The position numbers were made by a program, and so were the translations under genes. The notes below the pieces were generated by a model. The model had not been told where the DNA came from. It was given only the letters and a program-made list of their open reading frames with translations, and did not search any database. This document shows, piece by piece, positions 1 through 10,826 of a stretch of DNA of 64,000 bases (its first letter is position 1; each line of letters opens with the position of its first letter). This stretch comes from Candidatus Brachythrix odensensis. GTDB lineage: Bacteria > Chloroflexota > Anaerolineae > J036 > Brachytrichaceae. Location of the stretch: assembly GCA_016714465.1 (NCBI GenBank), contig JADKDT010000010.1, positions 1-64,000 of the forward strand, in the 5' to 3' direction.

Positions 1-237
1 GGCGCGCGGATTCGCGGCGAGATCGCGCCCCTTGGCGCTTCGAGCGTCGGTATAGAAGGTGATCCCGCCGTGATCAACCTGGCGCGCGATGACCATTCGC
101 ACGCTGGGCAAGCCATTGAGCGTGGCGGTCGCCAGTGCCATCGCCTTCGGGCGGCGGGCGCCGGCGGATCGCGCCTGGGCAATCCACTCCAGCAGCAGAT
201 CGATCGGATGTTGTTTCAGGAGCGGGTTGAGGCTCAT
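1..237 (-). CDS. pdxH: Pyridoxamine 5'-phosphate oxidase, 3' end beyond window
   Basis: The first 79 codons are visible; the rest lies beyond base 1. The translation carries the PdxH pattern: an N-terminal helix (LLLEWIAQARSAG), then AMALATATLNGLPSVRMV and FYTDARSAKGRDLAANPRA, which match the first FMN-binding beta strands and the SxKxRELAANPRA segment of the family. The enzyme oxidises pyridoxine or pyridoxamine 5'-phosphate to pyridoxal phosphate with FMN in the cytoplasm. The ATG at 237 overlaps the stop of the upstream radical SAM gene as ATGA, and AAGGAG lies just before it, so translation is probably coupled. Family assignment is strong; the length cannot be judged. Confidence 0.88.
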   Translation of the reverse strand, partial: MSLNPLLKQHPIDLLLEWIAQARSAGARRPKAMALATATLNGLPSVRMVIARQVDHGGITFYTDARSAKGRDLAANPRA

Positions 238-1249
238 CCAGGTTCTCCTTTCGGCGCGCGCTTGAACTTGCCCCATAAGTTGGTCTGTTGGCAATCGGAG
301 CAGGCGGGGTGGGGTTGGGCCGCGCGGTTGCGCGCCAGATGGGCGGGGATCGCGGCGGCCCCATCGCGTCCGAAGTCAGGGCCGGCGCGCACGCTGTGGC
401 GGTCCAGGGTGAAGTGGCACGGACCGATCCGCCCGTCAATATCGATGAACAGAAAGCGCTCGCCCGGCCGGCAATCGGCGATCGGGCGGGCCTGACCGGC
501 GATGGCGCTGGCGATCCGGTCGAGGTAGCGGTCGTCGCCGACGATGGCGATACCGCGCGCCGCCATGCGCTGCCGCAGGGCAGGTAGTTCGTTTCGGAAA
601 CGCTCAAAGGCGGCGGCCTCAAGTTGGTGCGATGGAAAGAAAGCGGGCCGGTCGCGGCCGCCGAGCGGATTGAAGCTGATCTCATCGACCTCCCACGCGG
701 CGGCAGTCTCGCACAGGTCGGCAAACCGGTCGATTGTTTGACGCATCAGAATCGTGTTGATCCGAAGCGTTGGGAAAGAGCGCCCACTCTCGAAGCCGAA
801 CCAGGGTCTGATCCTTTCTTAACCGCACGGCCCATTGCGGGCTGCCGCAACAAATCGTGCCGGTCGAGATCGGCCGAGTCGAGGCTGAACGTCACTTCAT
901 CGAAATACCCGGCGACAAATTCGGCCAGACCAGGCGCGCCCATGCGACCAGCGTTGCTCGTCATCGAAAGATGAAGACCAAAGTCCTCCCGAAATCGGCG
1001 CGAGACGGGCAGCAATCCTGGCCAGAGCAGCGGTTCCCCACCCAGCCAGCTCACCAGCGTGTCGCGCCCTGTAGCGGCGGCGTCGGCGCCCAGCGCCGCG
1101 CCGATTGCGAGGACCTGCTCGGAATCGGCATGGGCCCGCCGCCCGCCCGCGCTTCGCGCGAATCCGCAAAACCCGCAATCGAGGTCACAGGCGCTTGTGA
1201 CGCGCCAGACCACAACCCGGCGCTCCGCGCGATCAATGCTTTTCGGCAA
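234..1249 (-). pseudogene. Radical SAM protein with C-terminal SPASM-like cysteines, frameshifted
   Basis: The N-terminal part has the radical SAM cluster motif CDLDCGFC (CxxxCxxC) followed by SWLGGEPLL, a typical GGEP SAM-binding motif. The C-terminal part, in another frame, contains CRPGERFLFIDIDG, a PCHF cysteine and CSDC, as in SPASM/twitch domains that bind a second Fe-S cluster. One indel near 800-825 separates the two frames; rejoined, the protein is about 335 residues. The start is uncertain: TTG at 1249 overlaps the end of the MFS gene and GTG at 1213 is closer to the motif. It lies between an exporter and pdxH, in line with making or modifying a small molecule or peptide, but no substrate can be named. 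Confidence 0.72.
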
Positions 1250-2583
1250 TGAACTCCGATGCCTTCGTGCTGGTGTTTGGCCGCTCCTCGCCCCGCAAGG
1301 TCCGTATTGCAAACGGCAGCAGCGCCGCCATCAGCAAGCCCTGGAAGAGCAGGGTTGCGGTGGGGCTGACAAAGCGGAACAGCGCGCCACCGATGAGAGG
1401 TCCGGCCGCATTTGCGAGGCTAACCAGGGAGGCCGAGATCCCCAGAATACCCCCAATCTCGCCCTTGTCCACCCGCTTGGTCAGGAAGCTATTGATTGTC
1501 GGTTGCAGCACGGAGCCGCCGATCGTAGCCGGGATGAAGGCCAACAGAATCCAGGCGAGCCCGAGATATCCGGTTTCACCCTGGACCGGGATTGGGACCA
1601 ACAGTTTCTCGGCCGCGGCCGGGTCTGGTGATGCGGTCAACTCGGCAACGACAGCGGCCCGATCGTAAAGGGCGGCGGCTGGGCGGGGTAAACGCGACCA
1701 GGACCAATCCGACTGACAGAGTCACGAGCCCCATCAACACCAGCCACCGATCGCCAAAACGTCTGCTCCATTGGCGGATCAGGCCGCCCTGGATGACGAC
1801 AATGAGAATCCCGAGGAAGATGAACATGCCGGAGATCGCGCTGGCATTCAAGCCGAGCCGGCTCAGCGCGAACAGGGGCAGGATCTGCTCGAACCCGCCA
1901 AACGCAATTTGTTGGGCGGAGATCAGGATCAGGAGCAGGCCGACCCCGGGATGGGTCAGAGCAGATTTGCGTGAGCCGATACGCCACGTGCGCTGGGCGG
2001 CCGGCACATAGCCCTCGGGCCGGGTCTCCTTCAGCCAGAACAGGCTCAGCAGGATGGAGACAGCCGAGAAGCCGGCCGCCACAAAAGCCGGGACGCGATA
2101 GTTGTTGCCGCTGGCGCCCAACGCATGAAGGCGATGAGCGGCCCGACCGTGAAGCCCCAGTCCGAAAGCCGCCCCGATCAGGCCGAGGCCCTGGGTGCGG
2201 GTCTTCTCGTTGGTGCTGTCGGCGATGACTGCCTGGGCAGTCGAAATGTTGGCGCCCGACAGCCCGTCGATGATGCGGCTGAGGAAAACCACCGGCAAAG
2301 TATTGGCAAAACCGAGCACCAGCAGCCCAATGAGGGTTCCCACCTGGCTGAATATCAGCACGGGCCGCCGGCCGAAGCGATCCGAGAGCCGGCCCAGAAT
2401 CGGCGCGCCGATGAACTGGGCGAGCGGGTATGCGGCGGCGAGCACTCCTATCGTCAACGCGTCGGCCTTGAAGGTCGCGGCGTAAAGCGATAACAGTGGA
2501 ATGATGATGGTCAGCCCGAGCAGGTCAACCAGCACGATCACGAAGATCGGCAGAACGCGTTTGAAATCCAGTTTGTCAGTCAT
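1233..2583 (-). pseudogene. MFS drug:H+ antiporter (TetA-like), several frameshifts
   Basis: The N-terminal half shows a typical DHA-type major facilitator: a first TM (VLPIFVIVLVDLLGLTIIIP), motif A (LGRLSDRFGRRPVL) after TM2 and the DGLSGANISTAQA segment of TM4-5. The C-terminal third (GLAWILLAFIPATIGG, LIGGALFRFVSP) is in another frame. A compensating pair of indels near 2115-2145 scrambles about ten residues (the alternative frame reads FTVGPLIAF, as expected), and further indels lie at 1640-1690. The full protein would have about 450 residues and 12 TMs. ATG 2583 is preferred over ATG 2595 because MTDKLDFKR is a normal cytoplasmic lead. PadR upstream suggests induction by a toxic compound. 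Confidence 0.78.
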
Positions 2584-2611
2584 GCGAAATGGCACTCACG
2601 CCGGCAGATCT

Positions 2612-2654
2612 CGGGAGTGCTGGCCCCCGGCGAAGCCGGAGACCAGCGCTCCCG
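2612..2654. repeat. Intergenic hairpin, GCGAAGC core
   Basis: CGGGAGTGCTGG and CCAGCGCTCCCG pair with one mismatch around a CCGGCGAAGCCGG core. It lies inside the PadR-to-pdxH gene run, between the four-TM gene and the MFS gene. Confidence 0.7.
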
Positions 2655-2675
2655 GACGATGAAATACGCGACGCG

Positions 2676-3083
2676 CTATGGCAGCCTGTAGAACCAGGAG
2701 CCGCGGACCATCGCAACGTTGGCAAGCGCAACGAGGATTGACAGCACAGCCAGGATCAGGGTACCCGCGAAGCGCGCCCGGCTGGAGCGGCGTTTGAACA
2801 TCGGGGGCATGTGGGAAAGCGCGGTCGCGATCGTGCCGGTCACGAGGTGTTCCATGTGCAGCCGGGGGCTGAAGGCGCCGACGGAGATTTTGCCGATCAG
2901 GTTTGCCGCGCCAAGCACGAACTGGATCGTGACGGCCATCGCGAAGTAGAAGGCGAGCTTGCGGTCGGCTTCGCCGTATTCGGCGCCTTTCGCCAGACCG
3001 ATCAGCGACTTCACGATCAGAATGATGGCCGCGATCGCAAGCACCCAGCGCCACAGGCCGTGAATGGTTTGAATGAAGTCCAT
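2676..3083 (-). CDS. Small four-TM membrane protein
   Basis: A 135-residue protein with four hydrophobic segments (about residues 13-30, 46-66, 78-92 and 106-125). It has conserved-looking histidines at the start of TM1 (TIHGLWRW) and before TM3 (LHMEHLVTG). The layout resembles small cytochrome-b-like membrane proteins of Bacteroidota and Chloroflexota, but heme binding is not proven. It starts four bases after the padR stop, so it is almost certainly co-transcribed with that regulator and with the exporter downstream. No function is assigned. Confidence 0.6.
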   Translation of the reverse strand: MDFIQTIHGLWRWVLAIAAIILIVKSLIGLAKGAEYGEADRKLAFYFAMAVTIQFVLGAANLIGKISVGAFSPRLHMEHLVTGTIATALSHMPPMFKRRSSRARFAGTLILAVLSILVALANVAMVRGSWFYRLP

Positions 3084-3086
3084 AAC

Positions 3087-3622
3087 TTACCGTTTCTCCT
3101 TGTGTCGCGACCCTGCGGTCCCTTTGCCGAGCGTCGCAATTGTCCCGTCCAGCCAGCGCAGCTCGCTGTCGAGATAGTTGATTTGGTGGTCGATGAGCAA
3201 TTGCACCCCGCTGCCGTGTCGTGGCGCCGCCCGAATGCTGTCAAGTTCGCTCGCGAGCGCTTCTCGGCGCCGGAGCAGGAGTTCGCGGGCCTCGCTGGCT
3301 TCGAGCGCCCCAAGGAATGCCAGCCCGATGTCCGCCGCTGAGCGAGCAGAGGCGAAGTTCGCCAGGTTTTCCCGCAGCAGGCGCTGGAACTCGGCTTCGC
3401 CACTTGGCGTAAGGTGGTAGACCTTGCGGGGCGGGCGGTTGCCCTCACGGTGCTCGGAAGCTGTCACCCAGCCGCGGCCTTCCATCTTGTCCAGCAGGAG
3501 TAGGCGGTTGCCTTCTTTACATCGGCGCAGAACGACGGGGTGCGCTCAATGTAGTCATTGAGCTGGTAGCCGTGCATTTCGCCGTTGCGAAGCAGGCCCA
3601 GGAGCAGCATTTCACGTTCCAT
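3087..3622 (-). pseudogene. PadR family transcriptional regulator, frameshifted
   Basis: The N-terminus from ATG 3622 reads MEREMLLLGLLRNGEMHGYQL, the classic PadR winged-helix start. After one indel near 3500-3505 the frame continues LLLDKMEGRGWVTA and then NRPPRKVYHLTPSGEAEF, the PadR wing. The C-terminal helical part (to HKEKR) is typical of dimerising PadR proteins. The rejoined length, about 178 residues, is normal. It heads the gene run with the membrane protein and MFS pump, and a strong promoter and palindromic operator lie directly upstream, so autoregulation and control of the exporter are likely. If the indel is a sequencing error the gene is intact. Confidence 0.82.
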
Positions 3623-3629
3623 CGACAAT

Positions 3630-3657
3630 CCTGACTAGTCAATCTTGACTAGTCAGG
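3630..3657 (-). promoter_or_regulatory. Probable PadR operator (double palindrome)
   Basis: Two copies of the perfect palindrome TGACTAGTCA (3632-3641 and 3646-3655), 14 bp apart, are framed by CC and GG so that the whole 28 bp is again palindromic. It starts seven bases upstream of the padR ATG and covers the expected transcription start. Confidence 0.75.
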
Positions 3658-3661
3658 CGCG

Positions 3662-3689
3662 ATCATATCAGCATTGCCGGGCTTGTCAA
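3662..3689 (-). promoter_or_regulatory. Sigma-70 type promoter of the padR run
   Basis: Reading on the minus strand: -35 TTGACA (3689-3684), a 16-bp spacer and -10 TATGAT (3667-3662). It is the best consensus promoter in the window and leads straight into the palindromic operator. Confidence 0.72.
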
Positions 3690-3784
3690 GGGCCATCTTG
3701 TCTGACAAAGCCGAGTTGCCGTTACGTTTGCGCGCGTCCTGACATGGCAAGCACACGTCCCGCTTTTTGGCGCAAGGGGTCACG

Positions 3785-5766
3785 TTACCGGCGGGCCGCA
3801 GGGAAGTAGTAGGCGAAGGCTATCGTGTCGAATATTGCGACGCAGTTTTCATTTCCAAGAACCCCGTTCGAATCAGGCGCAGCCGCGCACAGCATGATCC
3901 AGGCGTTTCCGCCATGCGAGGGCGCGGTGAACACACCGCCGGCGCCGATCGCAGCGAAGATCCCGCTGTGCACGTGTGTTTCGTGGTGTAAGTCGGCGCG
4001 CCAATGAATGTCGTGGCTGATGAAGCCCGCAACCGGGTCCCACGCGAGTCCCCCAAAGGCGACGGGTCCGTCGGCGGTGAACGTGGCCGGAAGCGTGGGC
4101 GTCAGGATCGTCAGGATCGGCACGCTGGCGATGGAGACTCCCACGTTGCGGAAGGATGACAATCCGAAGGCATCGGTCACCACCACGGTGGCCGTGTAAA
4201 GGCCATCGAGCGGATATGTCGCAAATGCAGAGGGTCCGTCCGCAATCAGCCCGTTTCCTAGCGACCATGTGTAGGTGAGTGGATCGCCATCCGGGTCAAA
4301 TGTTCCCGAAGAAGTCAACAATGCGGACCGCGGAGTTCCCGACCAACCACTCGAGGCCTGCGCATAAACGATCGGCGCATGGTTTCTCGGCGTACCGTAG
4401 TAGACACGTCGGATCTCTCCGTTGATGGATCCGGCGTAGAAACTGTAGTACAGGGATCCATCCGGACCAACGAGTAGTTGCGTTATTCCGCCCACGCTCT
4501 CAGTTGTTGTCAACCATTCGCGGATCGTGGCCTGACCCGTTTGCGTTACTGACACGAGACGAATCCAGCCCATGTCGAAATCGGCGATCGCCATTTCTTC
4601 GGGCGCCACGCCGGGATAGCCAGTTCCGCTCATGACCGGTCCGCCAACGATTGCCTTGCCATAGCTATGGTCATAAGCAAGTGCTGGCGTCTGAACGGCG
4701 CCTGGTCCAAGCGCAAACAGAGCGTTGCAGGCCGTCGTGGAGATTGAGAAGTTGAAGGCGAGGCTGCTTGCTGATCCGCCTTCATAGCAGGGCCAGCCGA
4801 AATTCCTTCCTGAACCAATATTCAGCTCCTCCCAGCTGCCCATCCCGACATCACCAATCAATAACTCGCCACTGTATGGGTGGAGAGAAATGCGAAACGG
4901 GTTTCGCAGACCGTACGCGACGACCTTCGAGCGGTTGCTGTTCATGTTTCCGTCAAAGAAAGGATTGTCAGCGAAGCCTTCGCCGGTATGGGGGTTGATC
5001 CGGAGGACCTTTCCGGCAAGTGTGTCCAAATCCTGGGCTCGGAAACGACGATGATCGGACTCGCTTGGATCTGAAGCGTCACCGATGCTGACGTAGAGCG
5101 AACCATCGCGAGCGAATACCATTCCGCCAATACTGTGAGTGGGGGAGTCGGCCGGAACACAATCCTGGACTTTCTCTCCCGTTGTCGAAATAGTGCAGGT
5201 CGTTGACAGCATCGGGTCAAATCCCGACAGCTCCGGAATGTTGTCGGCAGTACTGCGGCTGCCCAGGATCACCGTTCGACTTGCAGGTGAACTTGAGGCG
5301 ATGTTCAGGTTGTCCGGATCTGCCTCAACGCGCAGCAAGCGGCTGACCCGGCCGGCGAAGGCGTCCATCGCTGTGCTCGGAGGATCATAGGTGTAGAGCA
5401 GATACACGTATGGCGGGTTGGGAAAGGCGGGGTCCAACGCGATCGACAGCAGTCCGCGATCCCAGGCGCTGTTGACTTCGTCGTTCAGGTCGATAAAGGG
5501 TGTGGGCTCATTCACGCCATTCGTCACAACAGTGACCCGGCCTGTCTTTTCGGCCACATAGATGCGATCGTCCGGACCGAGCGCAAATGAGGTTGGTCCG
5601 GACAGGCCCCACGCGAGGGTTTCCACGCGGAGCTCGGGGCCATCACTCGAGTTCCTGCTGTCGACGTGTGCGGCCGCGCGCAGCATCGCCATCGTGGAAA
5701 CCAGGAGGGTTGCCGCCAAGACCGCAACACTCCGGGCCCATCGAATTGGCCGATGCCCCACCCGTG

Positions 5767-5770
<4 letters not shown>
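3785..5770 (-). CDS. Secreted PQQ-dependent sugar dehydrogenase-like protein with PKD domain
   Basis: 661 residues. A signal peptide (RWARSVAVLAATLLVSTMA) is followed by a GSDH-type six-bladed propeller from about residue 45 to 455. Diagnostic pieces are GGMVFARDGSLYVSIGDA, LAGKVLRINPHTGEG, AYGLRNPFRIS and NFGWPCYEGG. A PKD-like beta-sandwich follows (SGTFDPDGDPLTYTW, about 480-545), then about 110 residues of unassigned extracellular sequence. Such proteins oxidise sugars with PQQ or bind extracellular carbohydrate. The GTG start overlaps the ettA stop by four bases (GTGA). Many codons here end in A or T, unlike its neighbours, so recent acquisition is possible. The true substrate is unknown. 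Confidence 0.8.
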
Positions 5771-7440
<1,670 letters not shown>

Positions 7441-7470
7441 GGGGGTTTTCGGCGTGAGATTGTAGCAGGA

Positions 7471-7526
7471 TGGAATTCTGAAGCGATCATCCCCGGCCGG
7501 CCGGGGATGATCGCTTCAGAATTCCA
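7471..7526. repeat. 56-bp perfect palindrome between divergent genes
   Basis: From TGGAATTCTG to CAGAATTCCA with centre CCCCGGCCGGCCGGGG and no unpaired base. It sits between the divergent starts of ettA and the SIS gene, so it is not a simple 3'-end terminator. Confidence 0.9.
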
Positions 7527-7559
7527 CTGAACTGCTTTGGGCGATACTCACGCACGCCT

Positions 7560-8579
7560 ATGATCACCATCCTCGACGAGCTCTACCAGCAGCCGCAGGC
7601 GCTGCGCGACATGATCGGCCACTATCGGGTCGGGGGAGGCGCCGCTTTGCGCGCGCTTGGCCCGCGGCCGGCATTGCCGATCTTCACCGGCCTGGGCGCG
7701 TCGTATCACGCGGCCTGGATCGCCGCGCTGCATCTGCAGCATCTCGGGTTTCCGGCGCTCTGCATTGAGACCTCCGATCTGGTCAACTACGCGACGGCCC
7801 TGATCGGCGACGGGTCGACTGTGGTTTGTATCTCGCAGTCCGGGTCGAGCGGCGAAGTCGCGGAGCTGGCCGGGCGCATGCCGGCCAGTGCGCGGCTCAT
7901 CGCGATCACCAATCACCCTGCTTCCGAGCTCGGACGGACAGCCGCGGTGACACTGCCACTCGTGGCCGGGGCGGAAACCCTGATCGCCAGCAAGACCCTG
8001 ACCAATACGCTCGCCCTGGTCTGGCTGCTGGTTCGGCAATGGGGTGGCGCCTCCGCCGGGCTGGACCTGGAAACGTTGCGGATGCTGGCGGCGCGAGTCG
8101 AAGCGCTCTTGGCCGACTCACGCGGCGCCGATCGCCTGCTGCAGACGCTCGATCCCGATCGCGGCCTGATGTTCGTCGGCCACGGCCCGCATGCGGCGAC
8201 GGCCCGGCATGCCGCTATGATGCTGGCCGAATGGCCCAAGGTTCCGTCCCAGTCCTTTGGCCTGGCTGCGTTTCGTCATGGATTTATCGAGGCCGTGCGG
8301 CCCGACGTCGGCGTCATCGCGCTGGCGACAGGCAGCCAGCGCGCCTCGGTCGAGCGCCTGGGGGGCGAGCTGACCGACTATGGCGCGCGGGTGCTGCTCA
8401 TGGACGCGGGCGAAGTGCGCGGCGTTGGCGAAGCCGGTCCGGCCTCGCCAACACTGGACGAATTCCTCGCGCCCGTCCTCGACATCATCACCTTGCAGCA
8501 CCTGGCCGTGCGGTTGGCTCAGGAGCGCGGCGTCGAGCCCGGTTTCCGCCACATCAGCAAAATCGTGCGCGCGCGATAG
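7560..8579 (+). CDS. SIS-domain sugar isomerase/deaminase-like protein
   Basis: 339 residues with two SIS subdomains, like the isomerase half of GlmS or AgaS/NagB-II proteins. Visible motifs are FTGLGASYHAAWIA, the phosphosugar loop CISQSGSSGEVAE and the conserved ASKTLTNTLAL stretch of the first subdomain; the second starts near residue 190 (FVGHGPHAATARHAAM). No glutaminase domain is present. It probably interconverts or deaminates a phosphorylated amino sugar in the cytoplasm. The BadF-type kinase follows after six bases, so the pair likely works as kinase plus isomerase/deaminase on N-acetylglucosamine or a similar sugar. No Shine-Dalgarno sequence is seen; GATACT lies at 7543-7548. Confidence 0.8.
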   Translation: MITILDELYQQPQALRDMIGHYRVGGGAALRALGPRPALPIFTGLGASYHAAWIAALHLQHLGFPALCIETSDLVNYATALIGDGSTVVCISQSGSSGEVAELAGRMPASARLIAITNHPASELGRTAAVTLPLVAGAETLIASKTLTNTLALVWLLVRQWGGASAGLDLETLRMLAARVEALLADSRGADRLLQTLDPDRGLMFVGHGPHAATARHAAMMLAEWPKVPSQSFGLAAFRHGFIEAVRPDVGVIALATGSQRASVERLGGELTDYGARVLLMDAGEVRGVGEAGPASPTLDEFLAPVLDIITLQHLAVRLAQERGVEPGFRHISKIVRAR

Positions 8580-8585
8580 GCCCAC

Positions 8586-9611
8586 ATGATGCTGCCCCTG
8601 TACTACCTTGGCGTCGACGGCGGTGGGACAAAGACGCTGGCCGTCATTGCTGACGCTGCCGGCCACATCGTCGGCGCGTCGCGCGGCCCGGGCAGCAACT
8701 GGACGGAAGATGACCCGAGCGAGCCAATGGCCGTTGTCGTCGATGTGACCCGGGCCGCCCTGTCTGACGCCGGACTGGCGAGTGAAGACATCGCGCTGGG
8801 AGTTTTTGCCTTGTCCGGCGCGGATTGGCCGGAAGACCATACCCGGCGCGAAGTCATCCTGCGCAAGGCCGATCTCGCCCGCGACCTGAGGGTGAAGAAT
8901 GATAGTTTTGCAGGCCTGCGGGCCGGGACGCGCGATCCGTTCGGTGTGGTTGTGCTTGCCGGGACCGAGCGGAATGCGGCGGTCATCGCGCCGGACGGGC
9001 GCGAGATTGCGCTGGGCTACTACGCCACCTATGGCGGGGCCAAGACCATCGCGGCCGAGGCGCTGGATGCAGTCGTGCGGGCTGAGGCGGGCCTGGGGCC
9101 GCCCACGGCCCTGACCTCAATCGTGTTGAATGCGCTTGGCTTTGACACGGTCGAGGGCATGTTTCGCGCCTTGCTCGGTGGGCGCATTACAGAGGCGGAT
9201 CGATTGCGGCTGTGTCCGCCCGTGTTTGAGGTGGCGCTTGCGGGCGACGCGGTCGCGGCGGACATTCTGATCAAGCAGGCGCTGGCCCTGTCCGGGTACG
9301 CCATCGCCCTGGCCCGCCGCTGCGACATGCTCGATCTCGCCTTCGACGTCGTGTTGTCTGGCAGCGTCTTCAAAGGCGTCGGACCGCTCCTGATCGAGAC
9401 GATCACGCGCGAGCTTGCCCGGGCGGCGCCGTGGGCGCGGATTGTCCGGCCCGCATTTGAACCGGTTGTTGGCAGTTTGCTGCTGGCCTGCGATGCCGCG
9501 GGAATCGCTGTCACAGAGTCGGTTCTGGCCAACGTCGCCGCAACACTCCCAAGCGATTCCTTCTTCGACACGCAGGATGGGCGCGGCTACCGGCCAATGG
9601 GAAGGGCATAG
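8586..9611 (+). CDS. BadF/BadG/BcrA/BcrD family kinase, probable N-acetylglucosamine kinase
   Basis: 341 residues. The ASKHA phosphate-1 motif LGVDGGGTKTLAVIAD opens the protein, GPGSNW follows as in GlcNAc kinases, and the phosphate-2 region (VVLAGTERNAAVI) and adenosine motif (VVLSGSVFKGVGP) are present. Family members phosphorylate N-acetylglucosamine or other amino sugars with ATP. It starts six bases after the SIS-domain gene and is surely co-transcribed with it. The last ten residues run to 9611, where a long hairpin follows after 20 bases. GTERNAAVI replaces the GTGS seen in many relatives, so the exact sugar is uncertain. Confidence 0.82.
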   Translation: MMLPLYYLGVDGGGTKTLAVIADAAGHIVGASRGPGSNWTEDDPSEPMAVVVDVTRAALSDAGLASEDIALGVFALSGADWPEDHTRREVILRKADLARDLRVKNDSFAGLRAGTRDPFGVVVLAGTERNAAVIAPDGREIALGYYATYGGAKTIAAEALDAVVRAEAGLGPPTALTSIVLNALGFDTVEGMFRALLGGRITEADRLRLCPPVFEVALAGDAVAADILIKQALALSGYAIALARRCDMLDLAFDVVLSGSVFKGVGPLLIETITRELARAAPWARIVRPAFEPVVGSLLLACDAAGIAVTESVLANVAATLPSDSFFDTQDGRGYRPMGRA

Positions 9612-9631
9612 CAAATCTGAAGGCTATCCCA

Positions 9632-9696
9632 GGACACGCGGCGGGATCCCCATCCCCCGCGCGGAGCGCGGGGGATGGGGATCCCGCCGCGTGTCC
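9632..9696. repeat. 65-bp hairpin, GCGGAGC core
   Basis: Perfect inverted repeat from GGACACGCGG to CCGCGTGTCC with centre CGCGCGGAGCGCG. It lies 20 bases after the kinase stop codon. There is no T-run, so if it terminates transcription it does so without a U-tract. Confidence 0.85.
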
Positions 9697-9843
9697 GGCA
9701 AATGACTTTTACCGCTTTCCATATGGGTTTTCATACGAGTTGGGCGCTGGATTTCGCACGGCCTCCGCGCTACAAACAGACTGACAAAGCGCGCATTTCA
9801 TCGGCAGGCTTGACCGGCCGACAGTGCGCCCGGGAGGTCTGGG

Positions 9844-10761
9844 ATGACGCATCTATTGGGTCGACGCTTCGCCGTTTGTGTTGCGACAGCGCTGCTGGCC
9901 GGCTGCGGTCAGACATCTGACGCGGTCCTGGTGGTGAAGCCCGTCATCGACCCGGGTCAGATGTCATTCCAGGGCCGAGTGGATATTGGCGGCCGAAAGC
10001 TGTATCTCGAATGCGCTGGCATAGGCGAGCCGGCGGTCATCTTCGACGCCGGGCTGCAAAACGGCGGATGGAAGCCGGAAGCGCTGGTGGCCGAACTGGC
10101 GGCGGTAACGCGGGTGTGCCTTTATGACCGAGCCAATACGCAAAACGGCCGGAGCGATCAAGTTCAGGAGGCGCGCACCAGTCAGGACATTGTCAACGAT
10201 CTCGAAGCGCTTCTGGACGTTGCGGGCGTGCATCCGCCCTGGATCCTGGTCGGCCACGGGTTTGGCGGGATGAACATGACTCTCTTCGCGGCGCAGCACA
10301 CGGACCAGGTGACCGGGTTGATCCTGATGGACCCGCTTCCGCCCAACACCGTTGAGCGGTGGATGATGATGCTGAAGTACAGCGACATGAGCGCCGCGCC
10401 GACGGCCTATGACCGACCCATCGCTGATCTCACCCATGGCGTCACCGAGAACATCGATTTGGCCGCCAGCACCGAGCAACTACGCGGCATGCCCGGGCTC
10501 GGCCGCATGCCGGTACGGCTGATCGCGGCCAGCCGGCCGCTCGACAGTTGGACGGCGATCCCGGACGCCGCGGTTCGTGAGCGGCTGACCCAGGTGTGGA
10601 AGGACGGCCGCGAGTTCTACAGCCGCGTCGCCCCTGGCATCCGCGTATTCGAGGTCGATGATGACAGCGGCCTGGCCGCAAGCGCGAGTGAGGAACTGAT
10701 CCGCGACGAGGTCGTCGAACTTCTGATCCGCTATCGAACATGCTGTGGGCCGCTGGCGTGA
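9844..10761 (+). CDS. Lipoprotein alpha/beta-hydrolase homologue lacking catalytic Ser and His
   Basis: 305 residues. A lipobox (TALLAGC, Cys21) predicts a membrane-anchored extracytoplasmic protein. The alpha/beta-hydrolase fold is clear: VIFDAGLQNGGW, RVCLYDRANT, WILVGHGFGGMNM and GLILMDPLPP. The nucleophile elbow reads G-H-G-F-G with Gly139 instead of Ser. At the C-terminus the usual SGH of the catalytic His reads SGL (Leu277) in VDDDSGLAAS. Both substitutions are directly visible in an otherwise intact frame, which argues for a pseudoenzyme or a binding role. GGGAGG lies upstream of the ATG. Substrate unknown. Confidence 0.78.
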   Translation: MTHLLGRRFAVCVATALLAGCGQTSDAVLVVKPVIDPGQMSFQGRVDIGGRKLYLECAGIGEPAVIFDAGLQNGGWKPEALVAELAAVTRVCLYDRANTQNGRSDQVQEARTSQDIVNDLEALLDVAGVHPPWILVGHGFGGMNMTLFAAQHTDQVTGLILMDPLPPNTVERWMMMLKYSDMSAAPTAYDRPIADLTHGVTENIDLAASTEQLRGMPGLGRMPVRLIAASRPLDSWTAIPDAAVRERLTQVWKDGREFYSRVAPGIRVFEVDDDSGLAASASEELIRDEVVELLIRYRTCCGPLA

Positions 10762-10772
10762 GTGGGTAATCT

Positions 10773-10819
10773 GGCGAGAGCACTATCCCCGCGCGAAGCG
10801 CGGGGAAGGTGCTCTCGCC
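10773..10819. terminator. Hairpin between convergent genes, GCGAAGC core
   Basis: GGCGAGAGCAC and GTGCTCTCGCC flank CCCCGCGCGAAGCGCGGGG. It lies between two converging stop codons (10761 plus, 10827 minus) and could act on both strands. It lacks a T-run. Confidence 0.65.
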
Positions 10820-10826
10820 AATAGGT

